This document shows positions 22,464 through 29,650 of a DNA stretch of 29,650 nucleotides, piece by piece (the stretch's first letter is position 1; every line of letters begins with the position of its first letter). This DNA is from Utricularia gibba. Its lineage: Eukaryota; Streptophyta; Magnoliopsida; Lamiales; Lentibulariaceae. The stretch covers positions 1 through 29,650 of the forward strand of contig NEEC01000361.1 in the NCBI GenBank assembly GCA_002189035.1, written 5' to 3'. The notes beneath the pieces were generated by a model. It was not told where the DNA came from and did no database searches. It saw only the letters and a program-made list of their open reading frames with translations. The position numbers were made by a program, and so were the translations under genes.

Positions 22464-22776
22464 TACTTTATACATGAGGAGGCGGTCTTGGGGGGCACTT
22501 GGAACGGAAAAAGATCAGCTTAGGCCTTGGCCCAAAGTAAGTTGTAGTACGGCAAATAAAGTGATGTATTTATTATCGTTCGGTTTTCGGTGTTGCCTAC
22601 ATGGTTTTTCAAGGAACAGCTTCTCGTTTTGTGGCGGCCAGTCTCGCTGGGAACTTGGTCCTTGACCCCGATTCTGTATGGCTCATGAGGTCAACTGGAT
22701 GCAAATCGATTAAAAAAATGATGCATTTGTTTAAATTATGATGTCACGTGCACCCCACATGATTTTTTTAACAACA
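22464..22776 (+). repeat. Recombinant monomer, type 1 left half and type 2 right half
   Basis: Left markers are type 1 (tacggcaaataaag, ttatcg). The right side is type 2 (gtgttgcc, acagctt). The switch is in the same interval as in the reciprocal hybrid at 20287. The monomer is entered through ccccatgattttttt and cacaacatact, where a ca pair has been lost from ccccacatg. Confidence 0.8.
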
Positions 22777-25700
22777 TACTTTATACATGAGGAGGCGGTC
22801 TTGGGGGGCACTTGGAACCGGAAAAAGATCAGCTTAGGCCTTGGCCCAAAGTAAGTTGTAGCCCAGCAAAGAAAGTGATGTATTTATTAACGTTCGGTTT
22901 TCGGTGTTGCCTACATGGTTTTTCAAGGAACAGCTTCTCGTTTTGTGGCGGCCAGTCTTGCTGGGAACTTGGTCCTTGACCCCGATTCTGTATGGCCCAT
23001 GAGGTCAACTGGATGCAAATTGATTAAAAAAAATGATGCATTTGTTTAAATTATGATGTCACGTGCACCCCACATGATTTTTTTAACAACATACTTTATA
23101 CATGAGGAGGCGGTCTTGGGGGGCACTTGGAACCGGAAAAAGATCAGCTTAGGCCTTGGCCCAAAGTAAGTTGTAGCCCAGCAAAGAAAGTGATGTATTT
23201 ATTAACGTTCGGTTTTCGGTGTTGCCTACATGGTTTTTCAAGGAACAGCTTCTCGTTTTGTGGCGGCCAGTCTCGCTGGGAACTTGGTCCTTGACCCCAT
23301 TCTGTATGGCTCATGAGGTCAACTGGATGCAAATCGATTAAAAAAATGATGCATTGTTTAAATTATGATGTCACGTGCACCCCACATGATTTTTTTAACA
23401 ACATACTTTATACATGAGGAGCGGTCTTGGGGGGCACTTGGAACCGGAAAAAGATCAGCTTAGGCCTTGGCCCAAAGTAAGTTGTAGTCCGGCAAATAAA
23501 GTGATGTATTTATTATCGTTCGGTTTTCGGGGGCTGCCTACATGGTTTTTCAAGGAACTGCTTCTCGTTTTGTGGCGGCCAGTCTCGCTGGGAACTTGGT
23601 CCTTGACCCCGATTCTGTATGGCTCATGAGGTCAACTGGATGCAAATCGATTAAAAAAAATGATGCATTTGTTTAAATTATGATGTCACGTGCACCCCAC
23701 ATGATTTTTTTAACAACATACTTTACATGAGGAGGCGGTCTTGGGGGGCACTTGGAACCGGAAAAAGATCAGCTTAGGCCTTGGCCCAAAGTAAGTTGTA
23801 GCCCGGCAAAGAAAGTGATGTATTTATTAACGTTCGGTTTTCGGTGTTGCCTACATGGTTTTTCAAGGAACAGCTTCTCGTTTTGTGGCGGCCAGTCTCG
23901 CTGGGAACTTGGTCCTTGACCCCCATTCTGTATGGCTCATGAGGTCAACTGGATGCAAATCGATTAAAAAATGATGCATTGTTTAAATTATGATGTCACG
24001 TGCACCCCACATGATTTTTTTCACAACATACTTTATACATGAGGAGGCGGTCTTGGGGGGCACTTGGAACGGAAAAAGATCAGCTTAGGCCTTGGCCCAA
24101 AGTAAGTTGTAGTCGGCAAATAAAGTGATGTATTTATTATCGTTCGGTTTTCGGGGGCTGCCTACATGGTTTTTCAAGGAACTGCTTCTCGTTTTGTGGC
24201 GGCCAGTCTCGCTGGGAACTTGGTCCTTGACCCAATTCTGTATGGCTCATGAGGTCAACTGGATGCAAATCGATTAAAAAAAATGATGCATTTGTTTAAA
24301 TTACGATGTCACGTGCACCCCACATGATTTTTTAACAACATACTTTATACATGAGGAGGCGGTCTTGGGGGCACTTGGAACCGGAAAAAGATCAGCTTAG
24401 GCCTTGGCCCAAAGTAAGTTGTAGCCCAAAGAAAGTGATGTATTTATTAACGTTCGGTTTTCGGTGTTGCCTACATGGTTTTTCAAGGAACAGCTTCTCG
24501 TTTTGTGGCGGCCAGTCTCTGGGAACTTGGTCCTTGACCCGATTCTGTATGGCTCATGAGGTCAACTGGATGCAAATCGATTAAAAAAAATGATGCATTT
24601 GTTTAAATTATGATGTCACGTGCACCCCACATGATTTTTTTAACAACATACTTTATACATGAGGAGGCGGTCTTGGGGGGCACTTGGAACCGGAAAAAGA
24701 TCAGCTTAGGCCTTGGCCCAAAGTAAGTTGTAGCCCAGCAAAGAAAGTGATGTATTTATTAACGTTCGGTTTTCGGTGTTGCCTACATGGTTTTTCAAGG
24801 AACAGCTTCTCGTTTTGTGGCGGCCAGTCTTGCTGGGAACTTGGTCCTTGACCCCGATTCTGTATGGCCCATGAGGTCAACTGGATGCAAATTGATTAAA
24901 AAAAATGATGCATTTGTTTAAATTATGATGTCACGTGCACCCCACATGATTTTTTTAACAACATACTTTATACATGAAGGAGGCGGTCTTGGGGGCACTT
25001 GGAACGGAAAAAGATCAGCTTAGGCCTTGGCCCAAAGTAAGTTGTAGCCCAGCAAAGAAAGTGATGTATTTATTAACGTTCGGTTTTCGGTGTTGCCTAC
25101 ATGGTTTTTCAAGGAACAGCTTCTCGTTTTGTGGCGGCCAGTCTCGCTGGGAACTTGGTCCTTGACCCCATTCTGTATGGCTCATGAGGTCAACTGGATG
25201 CAAATCGATTAAAAAAATGATGCATTGTTAAATTATGATGTCACGTGCACCCCACATGATTTTTTTCACAACATACTTTATACATGAGGAGCGGTCTTGG
25301 GGGGCACTTGGAACCGGAAAAAGGTCAGCTTAGGCCTTGGCCCAAAGTAAGTTGTAGTCGGCAAATAAAGTGATGTATTTATTATCGTTCGGTTTTCGGG
25401 GGCTGCCTACATGGTTTTTCAAGGAACTGCTTCTCGTTTTGTGGCGGCCAGTCTCGCTGGGAACTTGGTCCTTGACCCCATTCTGTATGGCTCATGAGGT
25501 CAACTGGATGCAAATCGATTAAAAAAAATGATGCATTTGTTTAAATTACGATGTCACGTTCACCCCACATGATTTTTTTAACAACATACTTATACATGAG
25601 GAGGCGGTCTTGGGGGGCACTTGGAACCGGAAAAAGATCAGCTTAGGCCTTGGCCCAAAGTAAGTTGTAGCCGCAAAGAAAGTGATGTATTTATTAACGT

Positions 25701-27141
25701 TCGGTTCGGTGTTGCCTACATGGTTTTTCAAGGAACAGCTTCTCGTTTTGTGGCGGCCAGTCTCGCTGGGAACTTGGTCCTTGACCCCGATTCTGTATGG
25801 CCCATGAGGTCAACTGGATGCAAATTGATTAAAAAAAATGATGCATTTGTTTAAATTATGATGTCACGTGCACCCCACATGATTTTTTTAACAACATACT
25901 TTATACATGAAGGAGGCGGTCTTGGGGGCACTTGGAACCGGAAAAAGATCAGCTTAGGCCTTGGCCCAAAGTAAGTTGTAGCCCAGCAAAGAAAGTGATG
26001 TATTTATTATCGTTCGGTTTTCGGGGGCTGCTACATGGTTTTTCAAGGAACCTTCTCGTTTTTGTGCGGCCAGTCTCGCTGGGAACTTGGTCCTTGACCC
26101 CAATTCTGTATGGCTCATGAGGTCAACTGGATGCAAATCGATTAAAAAAAATGATGCATTTGTTTAAATTACGATGTCACGTTCACCCCACATGATTTTT
26201 TTAACAACATACTTTATACATGAGGAGGCGGTCTTGGGGGCACTTGGAACCGGAAAAGATCAGCTTAGGCCTTGGCCCAAAGTAAGTTGTAGCCCAGCAA
26301 AGAAAGTGATGTATTTATTAACGTTCGGTTTTCGGTGTTGCCTACATGGTTTTTCAAGGAACAGCTTCTCGTTTTGTGGCGGCCAGTCTTGCTGGGAACT
26401 TGGTCCTTGACCCCGATTCTGTATGGCCCATGAGGTCAACTGGATGCAAATTGATTAAAAAAAATGATGCATTTGTTTAAATTATGATGTCACGTGCACC
26501 CCACATGATTTTTTTAACAACATACTTTATACATGAGAGGCGGTCTTGGGGGCACTTGGAACCGGAAAAAGATCAGCTTAGGCCTTGGCCCAAAGTAAGT
26601 TGTAGCCCAGCAAAGAAAGTGATGTATTTATTAACGTTCGGTTTTCGGTGTTGCCTACATGGTTTTTCAAGGAACAGCTTCTCGTTTTGTGGCGGCCAGT
26701 CTCGCTGGGAACTTGGTCCTTGACCCCATTCTGTATGGCTCATGAGGTCAACTGGATGCAAATCGATTAAAAAAAATGATGCATTGTTTAAATTATGATG
26801 TCACGTGCACCCCACATGATTTTTTTCACAACATACTTTATACATGAGGAGGCGGTCTTGGGGGCACTTGGAACCGGAAAAAGATCAGCTTAGGCCTTGG
26901 CCCAAAGTAAGTTGTAGTCCGGCAAATAAAGTGATGTATTTATTCGTTCGGTTTTCGGGGGCTGCCTACATGGTTTTTCAAGGAACGCTTCTCGTTTTGT
27001 GGCGGCCAGTCTCGCTGGGAACTTGGTCCTTGACCCCATTCTGTATGGCTCATGAGGTCAACTGGATGCAAATCGATTAAAAAAATGATGCATTTGTTTA
27101 AATTATGATGTCACGTGCACCACATGATTTTTTTAACAACA
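22777..27141 (+). repeat. Run of 2T / 2C / 1 cassettes without C or B (14 monomers)
   Basis: Starts: 22777 2T, 23092 2C, 23404 1, 23719 2C, 24029 1, 24341 2C, 24649 2T, 24964 2C, 25274 1, 25587 2T, 25897 2-to-1 hybrid, 26210 2T, 26523 2C, 26834 1. Here 2C copies commonly carry a one-base deletion giving gatgcattgtt, and they are usually followed by a cacaacatact junction into a type 1 monomer. The recurring 2T-2C-1 order is the inner cassette of the expanded units. With the two preceding segments this makes 29 monomers between the C-B pairs at 18105 and 27142. Confidence 0.83.
25897..26209 (+). repeat. Recombinant monomer, type 2 left and type 1 right, with small deletions
   Basis: It carries cccagcaaagaaag then ttatcg, gggggctgctac, a shortened ggaaccttctcg and tttttgtgcggcc, and ends ttacgatgtcacgttcacc. 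The catgaaggagg insertion at its left edge is shared only with the monomer at 24964, so the two left ends are related by recent copying. Confidence 0.78.
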
Positions 27142-28995
27142 TACTTTATATAGAGAAGGTCTTTGGGGCACTGGAACGGAAAAGGTAAGCTTTGGCTTGC
27201 CCAAGTAAGTTGTAGTCCAAATAAAGTGATGTATTATTATCGTTCGGTTTTCGGGGGCTGCCTACATGGTTTTTCAAGGAACCGCTTCTCGTTTTGTGGC
27301 GGCCAGTCTCGCTGGGAACTTGGTCCTTGACCCCGATTCTGTATTGCTCATGAGGTCAACCGGATGCAAATCGATTAAAAAAAATGATGCATTTTTTTAA
27401 ATTACGATATCACGAGCACCCTACATGATTTTTTTAAACTCTTACTTTATACTTCAGGAGGTGGTCTTGGGGGGAAGAGGAACCGGACAAAAGTCAGCTT
27501 AGGCTTGGCCGAAAGTAAGTTGTAGGCCGGCAATGAAAGTGATGTATTTATTAACGTTCGGTTTTCGGGGGCTGCCTACATGGTTTTTCAAGGAACCGCT
27601 TCTCGTTTTGTGGCGGCCAGTCTTGCTGGGAACTTGGTCCTTGACCCGATTCTGTATGGCCATGAGGTCAACTGATGCAAATTGATTAAAAAAAATGATG
27701 CATTTGTTTAAATTATGATGTCACGTGCACCCCACATGATTTTTTTACAACATACTTTATACATGAGGAGGCGGTCTTGGGGGGCACTTGGAACCGGAAA
27801 AAGATCAGCTTAGGCCTTGGCCCAAAGTAAGTTGTAGCCCAACAAAGAAAGTGATGTATTTATTAACGTTCGGTTTTCGGTTGCCTACATGGTTTTTCAA
27901 GGAACCGCTTCTCGTTTTGTGGCGGCCAGTCTTGCTGGGAACTTGGTCCTTGACCCCGATTCTGTATGGCCCATGAGGTCAACTGGATGCAAATTGATTA
28001 AAAAAATGATGCATTTGTTTAAATTATGATGTCACGTGCACCCCACATGATTTTTTAACAACATACTTTATACATGAGGAGGCGGTCTTGGGGGGCACTT
28101 GGAACCGGAAAAAGATCAGCTTAGGCCTTGGCCCAAAGTAAGTTGTAGCCCAGCAAAGAAAGTGATGTATTTATTAACGTTCGGTTTTCGGTGTTGCCTA
28201 CATGGTTTTTCAAGGAACAGCTTCTCGTTTTGTGGCGGCCAGTCTTGCTGGGAACTTGGTCCTTGACCCGATTCTGTATGGCTCATGAGGTCAACTGGAT
28301 GCAAATTGATTAAAAAAATGATGCATTTGTTTAAATTATGATGTCACGTGCACCCCACATGATTTTTTTAACAACATACTTTATACATGAGAGGCGGTCT
28401 TGGGGGGCACTTGGAACCGGAAAAAGATCAGCTTAGGCTTGGCCCAAAGTAAGTTGTAGCCCAGCAAAGAAAGTGATGTATTTATTAACGTTCGGTTTTC
28501 GGTGTTGCCTACATGGTTTTTCAAGGAACAGCTTCTCGTTTTGGGCGGCCAGTCTCGCTGGGAACTTGGTCCTTGACCCAATTCTGTATGGCTCATGAGG
28601 TCAACTGGATGCAAATCGATTAAAAAAAATGATGCATTTTTTAAATTATGATGTCACGTGCACCCACATGATTTTTTTAAACATACTTTATACATGAGGA
28701 GGCGGTCTTGGGGGGCACTTGGAACCGGAAAAAGATCAGCTTAGGCTTGGCCAAAGTAAGTTGTAGTCCGGCAAATAAAGTGATGTATTTATTGTCGTTC
28801 GGTTTTCGGGGGCTGCCTACATGGTTTTTCAAGGAACCGCTTCTCGTTTTGTGGCGGCCAGTCTCGCTGGGAACTTGGTCCTTGACCCCATTCTGTATGG
28901 CTCATGAGGTCAACTGGATGTAAAATCGATTAAACAATGTTGCATTTGTTTAAATTGCGATATCACGTGCACCTCACATGATTTTTTCAACAACT
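27142..28995 (+). repeat. Second compact six-monomer higher-order repeat C-B-2T-2T-2C-1g
   Basis: Starts: 27142 C, 27443 B, 27753 2T, 28064 2T/2C mosaic, 28377 2C, 28684 1g. The order and position-specific markers match 5963-7844: cccaacaaag in the first copy after B, cccagcaaag in the second, and tattgctc / accggatg / cacgagcaccc at the end of C. The 1g copy has aaacaatgttgc and aaattgcgatatc. The C copy is reduced at its left edge (tatatagagaagg) and in the middle (tagtccaaataaag, gtattattatcg) and is only 301 bp. The unit is 1,854 bp against 1,882 bp for the first. Confidence 0.86.
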
Positions 28996-29650
28996 TACTT
29001 TATACCCTAGCAGAAGGTCTTGGGGCACTGGAACGGGAAAAGGTAAGGTTTGGCTTGCACCGAGAGTTAGTTGTAGTCTGGCAAATAAAGTGATGTATTT
29101 ATTATCGTTCGGTTTTCGGGGGCTGCCTACATGGTTTTTCAAGGAACCGCTTCTCGTTTTGTGGCGGCCAGTCTCGCTGGACTTGGTCCTTGACCCCGAT
29201 TCTGTATTGCTCATGAGGTCAACCGGATGCAAATCGATTAAAAAAAATGATGCATTTTTTTTAAATTACGATATCACGAGCACCCTACATGATTTTTTTC
29301 AAACTCTTACTTTATACTTCAGGAGGTGGTCTTGGGGGGGAAGAGGAACCGGACAAAAGTCAGCTTAGGCTTGGGCCGAAAGTAAGTTGTAGGCCGGCAA
29401 TGAAAGTGATGTATTTATTAACGTTCGGTTTTCGGGGCTGCCTACATGGTTTTTCAAGGAACCGCTTCTCGTTTTGTGGCGGCCAGTCTTGCTGGGAACT
29501 TGGTCCTTGACCCGATTCTGTATGGCCATGAGGTCAACTGGATGCAAATCGATTAAAAAAAATGATGCATTTGTTTAAATTATGATGTCACCTGCACCCC
29601 ACATGATTTTTTTAACAACATACTTTATACATGAGGAGGCGGTCTTGGGG
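28996..29650 (+). repeat. Start of a further higher-order unit (C, B, partial monomer), cut by the window edge
   Basis: Starts: 28996 C (ccctagcagaagg, tttggcttgcaccg, gagagttagttg, tattgctc, accggatg, cacgagcaccc), 29308 B (cttcaggaggtgg, ggcaatgaaag, ggccatg), and 29621, where only 30 bases of an ordinary monomer remain. C resembles the copy at 5963, with the same ccctagcagaagg edge. B shares gtcacctgcacc with the B copy at 6279. The array continues past the right edge. Confidence 0.86.

Larger units (their letters stand above)
19977..22776 (+). repeat. Nine mixed type 1, type 2 and hybrid monomers
   Basis: Starts: 19977 type 1 with ttttaggttgcc (an isolated relative of the left-hand ttttagg cluster), 20287 2-to-1 hybrid, 20601 type 2 with tatttttattacg, 20913 2C, 21222 type 1 (tacggcaaat), 21532 2C, 21843 hybrid (tcgggcaaagaaag with ttatcg and gggtgcc), 22153 type 2 with ggcccatg, 22464 1-to-2 hybrid. 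No C or B monomer occurs here. The high share of hybrids suggests repeated exchange between type 1 and type 2 copies. Confidence 0.83.
1..29650 (+). repeat. Satellite DNA array, ~312-bp monomer, 95 complete copies plus two partial ends
   Basis: The entire window is a head-to-tail tandem array with no interruption and no inverted copy. Landmarks recur in fixed order in essentially every monomer: tactttata, ggcggtctt, ttggaaccgg, cttaggccttggccc, aaagtaagttgtag, gtgatgtattta, gttcggttttcgg, cctacatggtttttcaagg, cttctcgttttgtggcgg, ggaacttggtccttga, ttctgtatgg, catgaggtcaac, ggatgcaaat, tgatgcattt, gtcacgtgcacc, cacatgatttttt. Start-to-start distances run from 299 to 317 bp, averaging about 312. 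Satellites like this usually sit in centromeric or other heterochromatin; that placement is inference. No coding potential is credible: frames shift by indels between copies, and a 313-bp period is not a multiple of three. I do not recognise the family. Confidence 0.97.

Noticed and set aside
1-29650. CRISPR array or other prokaryotic direct-repeat system
   Set aside because: Repeats are ~312 bp and contiguous, with no unique spacers and no cas genes.
1-29650. rDNA intergenic spacer or tandem gene family
   Set aside because: No rRNA, 5S, tRNA or histone-like sequence is present in any monomer, and I see no A-box/B-box arrangement for RNA polymerase III.
1-29650. LTR retrotransposon fragments as the source of the array
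   Set aside because: I saw no primer-binding site, polypurine tract, gag/pol motifs or TG...CA terminal structure. An LTR origin of the monomer cannot be excluded but nothing supports it.
1-29650. Identity with known plant centromere repeats of 155-156 bp (for example CentO or CentC)
   Set aside because: The half-unit length is similar, but I do not recognise the sequence as any of them. A database search would be needed.

Overview
The whole window is one uninterrupted satellite-DNA array. I see no gene, RNA gene, transposon, CRISPR array or unique sequence anywhere in it. Using the landmark tactttata as the start of each monomer, I count 95 complete head-to-tail monomers (first start 7, last start 29621) plus 6 bases of an earlier monomer and 30 bases of a 96th. 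All lie in the same orientation. The mean spacing is about 312 bp (range 299-317), and GC is about 44% in a hand-counted consensus. This points to a eukaryotic nuclear genome, in a centromeric, pericentromeric or other heterochromatic satellite block. Many variant sites are CpG to TpG/CpA changes, which suggests a cytosine-methylating host such as a plant or vertebrate. I do not recognise the satellite family and do not name a species.

Monomers fall into a few types that I read by eye. Type 1: caaataaag, ttatcg, gggctgcc, cgctt. Type 2C: cagcaaagaaag, ttaacg, gtgttgcc, acagctt, agtctcgctgg, ggctcatg, caaatcg. Type 2T: type 2 with agtcttgctgg, ggcccatg, caaattg. Type B: cttcaggaggtgg, ggaagaggaacc, ggcaatgaaag. 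Type C: gtctttggg, tttggcttg, gagttagttg; its full tail is tattgctc, accggatg, cacgagcaccc. Type 1g: type 1 with an aaattgcgat tail.

Layout: 1-5962 is a heterogeneous left part. It has old-looking diverged monomers (637-2208), a duplicated pair (7-636 and 2209-2839), and two local expansions of a ttttaggtgttg variant (2840-3780, 4403-5336). From 5963 on the array is organised as higher-order repeats (HORs), each opening with C then B and usually closing with 1g. Compact six-monomer units C-B-2T-2T-2C-1g occur at 5963-7844 and 27142-28995. Between them are expanded versions of 14, 9, 10 and 29 monomers, built by repeating 2T, 2C and 1 monomers. A new C-B unit begins at 28996 and runs off the right end.

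The most informative internal feature is that each ~312-bp monomer appears to be an ancient dimer of two diverged ~156-bp halves. Several short motifs recur in the same order at offsets of 152-159 bp. Short open frames of 60-119 codons recur on both strands only because the monomer recurs; I do not annotate them as genes.
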